A DNA stretch of 19,583 nucleotides. Origin: Planctomycetes bacterium RIFCSPHIGHO2_12_FULL_52_36. GTDB lineage: Bacteria > Planctomycetota > Brocadiia > Brocadiales > Bathyanammoxibiaceae. How positions within the stretch are numbered: position 1 is the first letter of the stretch; each line of letters starts with the position of its first letter. The notes beneath the pieces are model-generated. The model searched no databases. It had not been told where the DNA came from and worked only from the letters and a program-made list of their open reading frames with translations. Of this stretch, positions 5,649 through 13,755 are shown in pieces. Both the position numbers and the translations under genes were made by a program. Where the stretch lies: positions 1-19,583 of the forward strand of contig MHYW01000134.1 in assembly GCA_001828545.1 (NCBI GenBank). Direction: 5' to 3'.

Positions 5649-6464
5649 TTGTTCCAACAGTCTGGCAGTGGGGAGCTGAGACTTAAAGCCCATCTCTTCT
5701 ACCAGACGTTCTGCCAGGACTCCGGCCAGTTTATCCAGTTCTTCCTTAAGGAGCCTAGCATCCTCTTCGGAGTACTTCCCGTAATTGAAACCAAAGGCCT
5801 TCTCCTGCTGGGGCAAGGTTTGTACCATCTTTGTCTGCCATAGTAGAGTACCATCCCTCACCCTCCTCATAGAGGCCTTTACTTTTAGCACCAGGTGGGG
5901 TTTGGAAAACACCCCCGGGTCTTTTACCCCGTAGGAGAGGATAAAGAGTTCTACGACCGTATCCGCCCCAAGGTATCTGCCTATCTGCTCATAATCCCCG
6001 GGGGTCTTTGCCTCCGAACCCTGGAGTTTATGGGTGACCCTGCATGCCTCCACCTCCTCCGGGGAGATAAGGGAAAACGTGGCCGAGCGCTGCAGCTTCC
6101 TGTAGAGGTACTCCCTGATGACGTGCCCTATGTGCATATCAAAGGTAAGGCTGTTAAAGCGACGGCTGTCATTTCTGGTCGTGCTGACGTAAGACATGGC
6201 AAGGAAGAGTTGGGGTATCACGGCGGGGGACAAGAGCATAAGGGGAAAGTGTTCGTCTCCAGCTACGCTCATAAAGAGGTCTGGCCTTTCGTTAGGGCAC
6301 ATGATAGCTACCTTCCTTATGTTCTTTACTTCTTCCTTTGGAAAGGGTATCTCTGTCACCTTCTGTTCGCTCGCACATCCCTGGAAGATGAGGACCACGA
6401 GCGCCAGTAGTTTTGTCAGTATTAATGGCGAATCCGTTGCGCTTTTTGGTGGATTTCTCTTCAT
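5634..6464 (-). CDS. Putative lipoprotein, last gene of the MoxR operon
   Basis: This 276-residue protein has a hydrophobic leader (about 14-29) ending in FQG followed by C30, a probable but not textbook lipobox. The mature part begins with a KVAIM-like beta strand. It later has a GADTVVELFILSYGV strand and a charged strand ending in RDGTLLWQT, a layout recalling CsgG/TolB-N-like or peptidoglycan-synthase-activator lipoproteins; I can support the resemblance only by eye. Its ATG overlaps the stop of the preceding PDZ gene as ATGA (6461-6464), with AAGG 7 bases upstream, so translation is coupled. The extreme C-terminus (LEQGSRD) is encoded by the CCCTG-type repeat and is probably not conserved. 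Likely anchored to the outer membrane or periplasmic side. Function unknown. Confidence 0.75.
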   Translation of the reverse strand: MKRNPPKSATDSPLILTKLLALVVLIFQGCASEQKVTEIPFPKEEVKNIRKVAIMCPNERPDLFMSVAGDEHFPLMLLSPAVIPQLFLAMSYVSTTRNDSRRFNSLTFDMHIGHVIREYLYRKLQRSATFSLISPEEVEACRVTHKLQGSEAKTPGDYEQIGRYLGADTVVELFILSYGVKDPGVFSKPHLVLKVKASMRRVRDGTLLWQTKMVQTLPQQEKAFGFNYGKYSEEDARLLKEELDKLAGVLAERLVEEMGFKSQLPTARLLEQGSRD

Positions 6465-7309
6465 GGGGAAGCCTTGACAGGCAGAGACCCTGTCGTTGTC
6501 TTTTCTGCCGAGACCGGCCCTTGCTCTTCAGGGGGCAGTAGGCTTAGCAACTCCTTTTCCACCTCCTGGAGATGGGTGAGGATAAGCTCTAACTCCTTTT
6601 CTGCTACGTGTTTTCTGCTGCACTTTTCGTACAGGTTGGCGGCCTTGCCATAGTTTTCCACTGCTGGAGGGGTTTGGCCATTTTTAAGATATAGTCTGGC
6701 CATGTCCATGTAGGTATCTGCTATAAGGAGAACCACTCCTACCTCAGTAGGGTTGTAGTGCAGGGCGTAAAAGAGGTATCTTGCGGCCTCTTCGTCCCTC
6801 GCCAGTTTGGTCTCAAAGGCCCCCCCCACTTTATTTTCTCCTAGCTTGGCCTTGCCCTTCTCCATGTAATACTGAAAAAGGGAGAGCCCCCCGATGCTAC
6901 TCTGAGGGGGAGGTGGGACCTTTTCCTTCCACTCCTTAAAGATAATCTCGCTGTAGGTAATCACCCGGAGGTTTTGTAATTTGCCCTTCCTTATAAGTAC
7001 GAGACCCACCTCCGTATCCTTATCTCTCCTAGCCTTAGACGTCTTGACAAATTCGTCCAGGGTCTTTATCTTCCGGCCATCTATCTCTATAATCAGGTCC
7101 CCTGCCGCTACCCCTGCCCTTTCTGCAGGACATCCAGGGTAGATTTCCACCACCTTCACTCCGCCTGAGGCGGAGTCCCCCTGAGATACTACGAGTCCAG
7201 AAAAGAGACCCGAGGCGTAGACGTCCGAGCTTACAATAAGACAGTAGGCAGTAAGCAGTAGTAGTAGAGACGGGGTGACCCCGCCCCTACGGGTTTTTGA
7301 TTTATGCAA
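6461..7309 (-). CDS. Exported PDZ and helical-repeat protein
   Basis: This 282-residue protein starts at TTG 7309, which has a perfect AAGGAGG seven bases upstream inside the end of the preceding gene. Residues 13-33 form a signal sequence or N-terminal anchor. A PDZ domain spans about 38-115 (VKVVEIYPGCPAERAGVAAGD, then IIEIDGRKI), without any protease domain. Residues 170-260 are helical and TPR-like (YLFYALHYNP, NYGKAANLYEKC). PDZ plus TPR suggests a scaffold or adaptor that holds client C-termini in the periplasm. It overlaps the upstream vWA gene by 8 bases and the downstream lipoprotein by 4. Oddities: the signal-peptide codons consist of intergenic-type repeats (7240-7293), and the dispersed palindrome (7160-7174) encodes SASGG at 46-50 inside the PDZ domain. 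Confidence 0.85.
   Translation of the reverse strand: MHKSKTRRGGVTPSLLLLLTAYCLIVSSDVYASGLFSGLVVSQGDSASGGVKVVEIYPGCPAERAGVAAGDLIIEIDGRKIKTLDEFVKTSKARRDKDTEVGLVLIRKGKLQNLRVITYSEIIFKEWKEKVPPPPQSSIGGLSLFQYYMEKGKAKLGENKVGGAFETKLARDEEAARYLFYALHYNPTEVGVVLLIADTYMDMARLYLKNGQTPPAVENYGKAANLYEKCSRKHVAEKELELILTHLQEVEKELLSLLPPEEQGPVSAEKTTTGSLPVKASP
7160..7174. repeat. Dispersed palindrome inside the PDZ gene
   Basis: TCCGCCTGAGGCGGA lies in frame within the coding sequence and reads as Ser-Ala-Ser-Gly-Gly on the gene's strand. The palindromic match extends two bases further each side (7158-7176). Confidence 0.85.
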
Positions 7310-9887
7310 TTCCTATCCTCCTTATGGCTATATCTATGAGAAAGAGGCCCATGGCAAGGGGTATGAGGAACCTTGAGAGGTCATCTTTCTTTTCTATCTC
7401 CCCGGTATCCTGCCCCAGTTCTTCCATGCCCGGATTGATTTTGCCGCGGGTAATTCGGGTAACGGCCTCCATAAATTCCCTATTATTACCCTGGGAAAGG
7501 CTCTCAAAGGGAAGTGGACGTGCCTGCGGTGGTACTGTTAGTCCTTTGGTTGCGTGGTCCATCAACTTGTCCCCCTTAAACGTGGAGACGTCCAGCGTGT
7601 AGTAGCCAGGCTGATAAGTCTCCAGGCTGGCTATGTATCGCCTCGGCGCCACCTGCCTGAGGTTCACCTCATGACCCTCAAGGCCAGAGGAAAGGAGGCG
7701 CAACTGGAGACGGTCAAAATCCCCAACGCTGGATTCTATTACCAGGTGAGGCTTACCTTCTCTCTCCTCTATCTGCAGGGCATATTCTCCCCTTGGCCTA
7801 TCCCGCATGGCCCAGTGTATAGTTTGGGACCAGAATTTATTGTACATAGCCCAATTTACCCACTGATTAGACCATCTGGCCTCGGCATCGGAGGTGTAAG
7901 CTACTACCTTACCCAACCCATACCTCCAGTCTGCCAGTATAGGGTCGTCCACGCCTCTAACGTCGGCCACCAGGGGTACCTCAGCCGTAGGCTTAGGTTT
8001 CGTAAGGGAGTAGCCCCTGAGGGGGGGTATCTGCTCCTGGGATATACCTTTCAGTATCTCACTGCTGGGGTCTAACTTGGGGACGAACTGTTCCTCGTGG
8101 AAGTCTGCCTTGGTAAGGGCCTTATCGGTATCTGTTACTACCAATTTTGGGAGGTCCTTCACGTCTTTCAAGATATAAAACTCACCCCTCGTCCGCATGG
8201 CGATGTCCTTCATAAGTCGTGTATTAACTAACCAACCTCCTATGGCTATGGTGGAGACAGAGATGTTTGCCTGTTTAAACATCTCCATAAGGCTCTCGTA
8301 GCTGTAATAGACGGAACGGGTGTTTCCGTCTGACATAAGGATGACGTGGCTGACCTGGGACCCTGAGTTGACCAGTTTCTTGTAGGCCTCTTTCATGGCA
8401 GGGAAGATGTCCGTCCCTCCACCTGCATTAAGCCGGGTAAGTTTATTGACTATGGAGGACTGTAAGTCCCTTACCGGCATTAGCTCTATAATATCATAGG
8501 GTACCACGTCAAAGGCAATAAGCCCCATCAGGTCGTCAGATTTTAACTGCGCCATCAACTCAATGGCGGCCTTCTTCGTGGCAAAGAGCTTGCTCCCAGT
8601 CATGCTTCCCGATTTATCTACCAGGAGGATAACGGCTACCTTCCTGGGTTTTTCTTCTATGAAGGTACTTCCAGTCGTTACTCTTACGGGGAGTATCTCC
8701 TCCACTGCGGTGTCAGCGTACCCTCCCTGGGCAAAGCTGTGCTCTCCCCCCAGCATGACAAGACCACCGCCAAAGTCCCCGACGTAATTCTTCAGGGCCT
8801 CCATCTGCCCCTGACCAAGGGCAGTTGCAGGTACGTTAGAAAGGATAATGCACTCGTACCCCAAGAGTTCCTGCAGGGTACGGGGCATATCCCTTGGTCC
8901 TCGTATCTCTACTTCTACGTCCTTTCCTTCCAGGGCTTCAACCAGAAAGGGCCTGTTGTGCGGGCTGACTTCCCCCTGGAGATAGAGGATTCTAGGCTTG
9001 CCCCTGACGTTAACAAATGCCTCATGGAGATTATTGTTGGGGTCAGTGTCGGATTCTGTCTCCAACACCGCACGAAACTCAAGAAACCCCCTCTGAGGGT
9101 TGTCATATAAAAAGTCAAAGGTATTTAGCCCTGGGGGAAAGCTCGTCTCCCACTCTTTGAGGAGTCTCATGCCTTCGTAAAGGCTGAGTCTTCCCTTGCT
9201 GGGAAGGCTTCCTTTGTTCTCAACGGTGACCCTTGCCTCAAAGGCCTCTCCTTGGGCGATTTCTTCCGGTACCATGAGCTTCTTGACGTAGACCTCTTTG
9301 ACTTCTGGAGGCGGGGGCAGCTCCAGGGCATGCACCTCTATCCCTTGTTTCTCCAGGATTGAGGCGGCCTGGAGACCATTGCCCAGGTTCTCGTTGCCAT
9401 CCGTAAAAAGTAGTATCCTCTTTTTACTGTCTTTGGGAAAGATACTAAGGCAAGCCAGGAGTCCACTGGCAGCGTTTGAGCGGGAGGTGTCCACCTCCCA
9501 GCGGAGGGTTTCTGGCTTCAACCTCTCCTCCACGGGGGCCATTACCTGGGCATCCTTGCCAAAGACCACAAGCCCGCGCTTTACTTTCTTTCCCAGCCCA
9601 TTTTCAATATTCATAATGGAATTCATTACCCAAGCCTTATTTTCTAGGCTTATACTGTCAGAGACGTCTGCACAAAAGATTACCACGGATTCCCCAGGCA
9701 GTTTTTCTATCCTGCTCAGGCCGGCAAGGCAGAGTAAGAGCAGTGCCAGTACCAGCCCCCTGAGAAAGTTGGAAGCAATGAGTCTCCATAGTGGCAATCT
9801 CCCCAATGCCAGGGCTGATAAACCCCAGAATATGGGTATGATAGCCAGTAGTTTCAATAAGGATGGGTGTTCAAAGTCTATATTCAT
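7302..9887 (-). CDS. Membrane vWA/GATase-like/vWA protein
   Basis: This 861-residue protein has two N-terminal membrane helices (about 11-29 and 38-56). A first vWA domain (about 68-190) has MIDAS residues D74, S76, S78 and FTDGN. A beta-sandwich-like stretch follows (about 200-295), then a class I glutamine-amidotransferase-like domain (about 297-403, with the GGGLVMLGGEHSF...GGY signature but no catalytic Cys at that site). A second vWA domain follows with DKSGSM at 424-429, GGGTDIFPA and MSDGN. A long C-terminal extracytoplasmic region ends in a final helix near 838-855. This architecture is known from MoxR-associated gene clusters. Both metal sites look intact, so it probably binds partners in a Mg-dependent way, activated by MoxR. 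It starts one base after the upstream stop, with AGGA about nine bases before ATG. Substrate unknown. Confidence 0.9.
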   Translation of the reverse strand: MNIDFEHPSLLKLLAIIPIFWGLSALALGRLPLWRLIASNFLRGLVLALLLLCLAGLSRIEKLPGESVVIFCADVSDSISLENKAWVMNSIMNIENGLGKKVKRGLVVFGKDAQVMAPVEERLKPETLRWEVDTSRSNAASGLLACLSIFPKDSKKRILLFTDGNENLGNGLQAASILEKQGIEVHALELPPPPEVKEVYVKKLMVPEEIAQGEAFEARVTVENKGSLPSKGRLSLYEGMRLLKEWETSFPPGLNTFDFLYDNPQRGFLEFRAVLETESDTDPNNNLHEAFVNVRGKPRILYLQGEVSPHNRPFLVEALEGKDVEVEIRGPRDMPRTLQELLGYECIILSNVPATALGQGQMEALKNYVGDFGGGLVMLGGEHSFAQGGYADTAVEEILPVRVTTGSTFIEEKPRKVAVILLVDKSGSMTGSKLFATKKAAIELMAQLKSDDLMGLIAFDVVPYDIIELMPVRDLQSSIVNKLTRLNAGGGTDIFPAMKEAYKKLVNSGSQVSHVILMSDGNTRSVYYSYESLMEMFKQANISVSTIAIGGWLVNTRLMKDIAMRTRGEFYILKDVKDLPKLVVTDTDKALTKADFHEEQFVPKLDPSSEILKGISQEQIPPLRGYSLTKPKPTAEVPLVADVRGVDDPILADWRYGLGKVVAYTSDAEARWSNQWVNWAMYNKFWSQTIHWAMRDRPRGEYALQIEEREGKPHLVIESSVGDFDRLQLRLLSSGLEGHEVNLRQVAPRRYIASLETYQPGYYTLDVSTFKGDKLMDHATKGLTVPPQARPLPFESLSQGNNREFMEAVTRITRGKINPGMEELGQDTGEIEKKDDLSRFLIPLAMGLFLIDIAIRRIGIA

Positions 9888-9888
9888 G

Positions 9889-11763
9889 CTAAAGAGTCCT
9901 GGCCCGCGCCTTCAGATGATAAAGAACCCACTCAGCTAATAACAGCAGGAGTACCAGGATGAGGAGGTATTTACCCAGTTCTTGCTTCTCCGTTAAAGAA
10001 AAAGGGGCAACACTGGCCTCTTCAAAGGGTATTCCTCTCTTAGGGAAAGAGGAAGGTCTTATGTCCGATTCTTCCCTATCAAAGAGATTGGCCACAAAGC
10101 GCCTTTCTATCCCTTTTCCCTTGAGGTGATACTCCCCCACATGGTTAATATCCCTTATAACCGCGGTATTTTCCGACACGTCAATTTTTACGGTCTTACC
10201 CTTTGGGTCGGTAAGGCTTAACTCCTTACTATCCCCCTTGAGGTTAAAGGTAAGGTTTTTTCCAGTCTTTACCTGAGTGGCCGCAGTGCCCTCGGGGTCT
10301 AGCCACTGGAGGATGTTGAGGAACATTATTAAAACGGGTATATCTTTTGCTCTGGTGAAGCTAAATTCTGCCAGGTCAAATCCGAGGACTGCAACCCTCT
10401 TCCCTTCCACGAGTCCAGCGATGACCACAGGGAAGGGGCTGTCGCCAACGCTGGCCCTCACCACAGGCACAAACCCATCCATATTCTTAAAGGCCAGGGC
10501 CTTGGTCAACCAGATGTCCTCTATATAGTCCAGATGTCCCATTATGGGATGGGAATGTTCCCAGTCAATAATTTCTGAATTCCTGAACCACCCCTCTACA
10601 GGAAAGAATTTGTTGTCTTGAGGTGGGAATATGAAGAGGGAGTTGATGTCTGGTAAGGCCTCCGGGACATATTTGTGGAAGAGGCAGATGGCAAAGTCTT
10701 TAAGGGGTAGTTGACCGTAGCCCCTGGGTGATGTAAAGAGGAATTCTACCTCCTTGACGGCCTTATCCACCTTTCCCAGTTCTTCCTCAAGTGATCCCCC
10801 TGGAGTAACCACCAGGACCTTTATTGTCTTTTTTGGTCTTATTATGGCAAAGGCCTGATTGTCCAGCGGCATGGCGTCCTCAGGGTGTAGTTCTACTTTC
10901 AGCAGACCGGGTCCGGAGATGCCTTTTATACGCACAGTGCGGTCTTCCTGGGGGGTGAGTTCCACAGTCTCCTCCATTAACGGTCTATGGTCCAGGAAAC
11001 CCTTAAGGAGCACGGTCTTGGTCTCAGTACCCATGTTCCTTACCGTTACGTAGCCCTCCCTTTCGGAGTATTCTTTAAACATGTCTTGATAGACGTCTAG
11101 CCCTACGATGGCCACGTTGGCAGATGCCTTTCCGCACGTAAAAAATCTTATTTTATTTGCCTGGGGTGTGTTGATTTCAGGAGGTACTCTATCGGTAAAG
11201 ACGTGTACCTCCCCCAGACTGTTCCGTCTCAGCAAAGAAAGGGCCAGGCTAAGCCCTTCTTCCAGATTTGTGGTGGTATCAGTTACTTCCAGGTTTTGTA
11301 TAAGGCGGTTCAACTTCCACTTATCCCCAATTGGTTCTGAGACTATGAGGGGCGAGGAGTGCATGGAAATTAGCTGTGCCTTATCCGTCATGCCCATCTT
11401 TTCTACGACTTTCAGGGCCTCGGCCTTTGCGAGCTCAAAACGGGTTGACTCTCCCTCTCTTGTCTGCATGCTGGCAGAGGTGTCTACTAGAAGGATTATG
11501 TCTTTACCGGTAATTCCCTTTATAGTAGAGGTGATGTAAGGCCTGGCTAGAGAGAGGGCCAGGAGGCAGAGGATAATAATTTGCAGGAAGAACAGGGCAT
11601 CTGCAAGGAAAAACCTGGTACGTACTGTACCCTCCGTGAGGTCTCTCCAGGGAATAAAGCTGGATACGAGGATGGTCTTTCTCTTTTTCCTGAAGAGATA
11701 GATCACCACCAGTAGGGCAATTGTGGCCAGGTAGGCTAGGGCCAGGAGATTCAAGATACCCAT
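9889..11763 (-). CDS. BatA-type membrane vWA protein
   Basis: This 624-residue protein has the BatA N-terminal domain (aerotolerance regulator N-terminal family). A first helix (about 4-23) is followed by basic RKKRK, then a second helix (about 52-73). The vWA domain carries D94-T-S96-A-S98 as MIDAS, a TTTNLEEGL threonine loop and a VHVFTDR strand. A beta-sandwich region and a long variable domain follow, and a C-terminal helix (about 598-616) ends in basic residues. The family works with MoxR ATPases and DUF58 proteins in envelope stress or assembly roles. It lies 8 bases after the DUF58 gene and 1 base before the next vWA gene. It is longer than Bacteroides BatA (about 330 residues), the usual size for the planctomycete-type version. 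Confidence 0.88.
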   Translation of the reverse strand: MGILNLLALAYLATIALLVVIYLFRKKRKTILVSSFIPWRDLTEGTVRTRFFLADALFFLQIIILCLLALSLARPYITSTIKGITGKDIILLVDTSASMQTREGESTRFELAKAEALKVVEKMGMTDKAQLISMHSSPLIVSEPIGDKWKLNRLIQNLEVTDTTTNLEEGLSLALSLLRRNSLGEVHVFTDRVPPEINTPQANKIRFFTCGKASANVAIVGLDVYQDMFKEYSEREGYVTVRNMGTETKTVLLKGFLDHRPLMEETVELTPQEDRTVRIKGISGPGLLKVELHPEDAMPLDNQAFAIIRPKKTIKVLVVTPGGSLEEELGKVDKAVKEVEFLFTSPRGYGQLPLKDFAICLFHKYVPEALPDINSLFIFPPQDNKFFPVEGWFRNSEIIDWEHSHPIMGHLDYIEDIWLTKALAFKNMDGFVPVVRASVGDSPFPVVIAGLVEGKRVAVLGFDLAEFSFTRAKDIPVLIMFLNILQWLDPEGTAATQVKTGKNLTFNLKGDSKELSLTDPKGKTVKIDVSENTAVIRDINHVGEYHLKGKGIERRFVANLFDREESDIRPSSFPKRGIPFEEASVAPFSLTEKQELGKYLLILVLLLLLAEWVLYHLKARARTL

Positions 11764-11771
11764 GAGATTTA

Positions 11772-12686
11772 CTACCTCACAAAGCCTAGCTTGGGCAGTT
11801 CTTTGAGGATAAGAGACTCAAAGTCCATGTCCGTCCTGGCTAGGGTGTAGAGGGCCCTGATTGAGTGACAGTAGCGTTTCAGTTCCTGGTTGTGGTTCTC
11901 CAGGAGTTGGTGATACTTCTTCTTTAAGACAGGGGTAACGTTTATAACCTTTCTCTCGCTGGTCTCCACGTCCACAATCTCCCCGCTTTTTAGGTCTCTA
12001 AAAGGGTCTATCTCCCTTGGCCCCAGTACCTGAATGACCTTTATGTCATAGTGTTTGAACCTTAATATGTCCAGGGCCCTTTTGTAGGAATGGGGGGGAA
12101 TCATAAAGTCAGAGATTAATACGATGGTCCCTCCTTTACCTTTGTTCTCAAAGATATAACGGGAGAGGAAATTCACCAGGTCTGCCTCTCCGGTAGGGGT
12201 AAGCGACTGGACAAAATTTTTTATGTGGACTATGCCGCTGGGTTTTTGAAAGAAGGGGGTTTGATGGAGTCCTGAACGGGTTTCTGGATGGGCAGGGGTT
12301 AGGGCCACCACCCTGGTGCTATTCTGGTTAGACAGGCCAATGTAGCCCAGGGCCAGGGCTGTCTTTCTGGCGAAGTCGAACTTCCCGTCTCCCTCCGGGA
12401 AAGACATAGAACGGCTTGTATCCAGGAGGATATGGACTGATAGTTCTATCTCGTCCTTAAAGGTCTTTATCAGGAGTTTGTCCAGCCGGCTATAGAGGTT
12501 CCAGTCAATGTAACGGAAGTCATCGCCCGGATTGTAGGCCTGGTAGTCAGCAAACTCAATGCTGTTACCCTTTTTATTTATAAATACGTATCCCCCTTTT
12601 CTTGACACCATGGCCGCCTTTTTACAGACGATGGTTAGTGCCTCCAGTCTCCGCAGGAACGTGGGGTTAAAGAGGTCTCTGAACAT
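11772..12686 (-). CDS. DUF58 domain protein (MoxR partner)
   Basis: This soluble 304-residue protein has the DUF58 signature YNPGDDFRYIDWNLYSR (51-67) followed by a vWA-like fold. It has a D89-T-S91-R-S93 metal site in LLDTSRSM, and ISDF as the later strand. DUF58 proteins sit next to MoxR ATPases almost everywhere and are thought to be their direct co-factors or substrates. The ATG lies within the end of moxR (20-bp overlap) and only a weak GAG precedes it, so its translation probably depends on coupling to moxR. There is no membrane segment, unlike the DUF58 proteins that have two N-terminal helices, so it should act in the cytoplasm. Confidence 0.92.
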   Translation of the reverse strand: MFRDLFNPTFLRRLEALTIVCKKAAMVSRKGGYVFINKKGNSIEFADYQAYNPGDDFRYIDWNLYSRLDKLLIKTFKDEIELSVHILLDTSRSMSFPEGDGKFDFARKTALALGYIGLSNQNSTRVVALTPAHPETRSGLHQTPFFQKPSGIVHIKNFVQSLTPTGEADLVNFLSRYIFENKGKGGTIVLISDFMIPPHSYKRALDILRFKHYDIKVIQVLGPREIDPFRDLKSGEIVDVETSERKVINVTPVLKKKYHQLLENHNQELKRYCHSIRALYTLARTDMDFESLILKELPKLGFVR

Positions 12687-13755
12687 GCTCTGTCTCGGGT
12701 CTAAGTTCTTCTATGATTTTGTGCAATATATGGTGGGCGGTTACCTTATCGGCATCGGCCTCAAAGTTCAGCACAAGCCTGTGATTCAAGGCAGATACCG
12801 CCACCTGCTCCACGTCCTCAAAACTCACGTTGACCCTGCCGTCTAAGAGTGCCATCGCCTTGGCGGCCAGTACCATTGCCTGTCCTCCCCTGGGGCTGGA
12901 GCCATAGCTTATATATTTTCTCGTGTATTCATGCAAGGCGTGTACGGGGTTTGGAGTATCTTCCAAATGGGCCTTGCTGTCTGGCTGGGTGGCCATGACT
13001 ATCTTCACGATGTAATCCTGGACTTTAGAGGAGACCAAGACTTCCCGGATTAACTTCCGCATCTCTAACACCCTGGCCAGTGCCCTTTCTTCTGGAAAGA
13101 CCATCTTTATCTCATAGTCTCCAGTGGAGGTCGTCTGGTTTAAAATCGTCCTTAACTCCTCATGGCTGGGATAAGGGACGTGGAGTTTGAAAAAGAACCT
13201 GTCCATCTGGGCCTCTGGTAATGGGTAAGTCCCCTCCATTTCTATGGGGTTCTGGGTGGCCATAACGAAGAACGGTTCTTTTAAGATATTGGTCTTCCCT
13301 GCCACGGTAACCTGTCTCTCCCCCATGGCCTCCAGGAGGGCAGATTGAGTCTTCGGGGTGGCACGGTTAATCTCATCGGCCAGGACGATATTGGCGAAGA
13401 TGGGGCCCCTGGAAAACCGGAACTCCTTTCCCCCACTGTCCCTCTCCACTACCATTTGCGTACCTACAATGTCTGCTGGCATGAGGTCCGGGGTAAACTG
13501 TATCCTTTTAAATTCAAACCCCAGGGCCTTACTCAAGGACTTGACCAGCAGTGTCTTGCCCAGTCCGGGAAGGCCCTCTATCAGGACGTGTCCCCCGCAG
13601 AAAAAGGCGATAAGTATCTCCTTTATGAGTTGCGTGTTACCTACGACTACACGACTAATCTCTTCCAGGATGGAGAGTAAATCCTTCCTGAAGACCTCTA
13701 CTTCCTCAGCCAGGTCTTCCATCTTTTCCTTCTCTTCTACACCGAGTGGATACAT
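12667..13755 (-). CDS. moxR: MoxR-family AAA+ ATPase
   Basis: This 362-residue cytoplasmic ATPase of the MoxR branch of AAA+ proteins acts as a chaperone that inserts metals or remodels vWA-domain partners. Walker A is GLPGLGKT (61-68), Walker B is VLADEINRA with D127/E128, sensor 1 is ATQNP with N169, and the sensor 2 GSSPRG motif is at 285-290. The start ATG directly abuts the TAA of the giant upstream gene, with an AAGGGG ribosome site six bases before it. The N-terminus is about 30 residues longer than minimal MoxR, with an acidic helix. Position between the giant membrane protein and three vWA-type genes points to those products as its clients. Confidence 0.96.
   Translation of the reverse strand: MYPLGVEEKEKMEDLAEEVEVFRKDLLSILEEISRVVVGNTQLIKEILIAFFCGGHVLIEGLPGLGKTLLVKSLSKALGFEFKRIQFTPDLMPADIVGTQMVVERDSGGKEFRFSRGPIFANIVLADEINRATPKTQSALLEAMGERQVTVAGKTNILKEPFFVMATQNPIEMEGTYPLPEAQMDRFFFKLHVPYPSHEELRTILNQTTSTGDYEIKMVFPEERALARVLEMRKLIREVLVSSKVQDYIVKIVMATQPDSKAHLEDTPNPVHALHEYTRKYISYGSSPRGGQAMVLAAKAMALLDGRVNVSFEDVEQVAVSALNHRLVLNFEADADKVTAHHILHKIIEELRPETEHVQRPL

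Noticed and set aside
5895..6410. 171-residue plus-strand frame
   Set aside because: Antisense to the lipoprotein gene, no ribosome site or domain; the minus-strand gene has a signal, coupled start and operon context.
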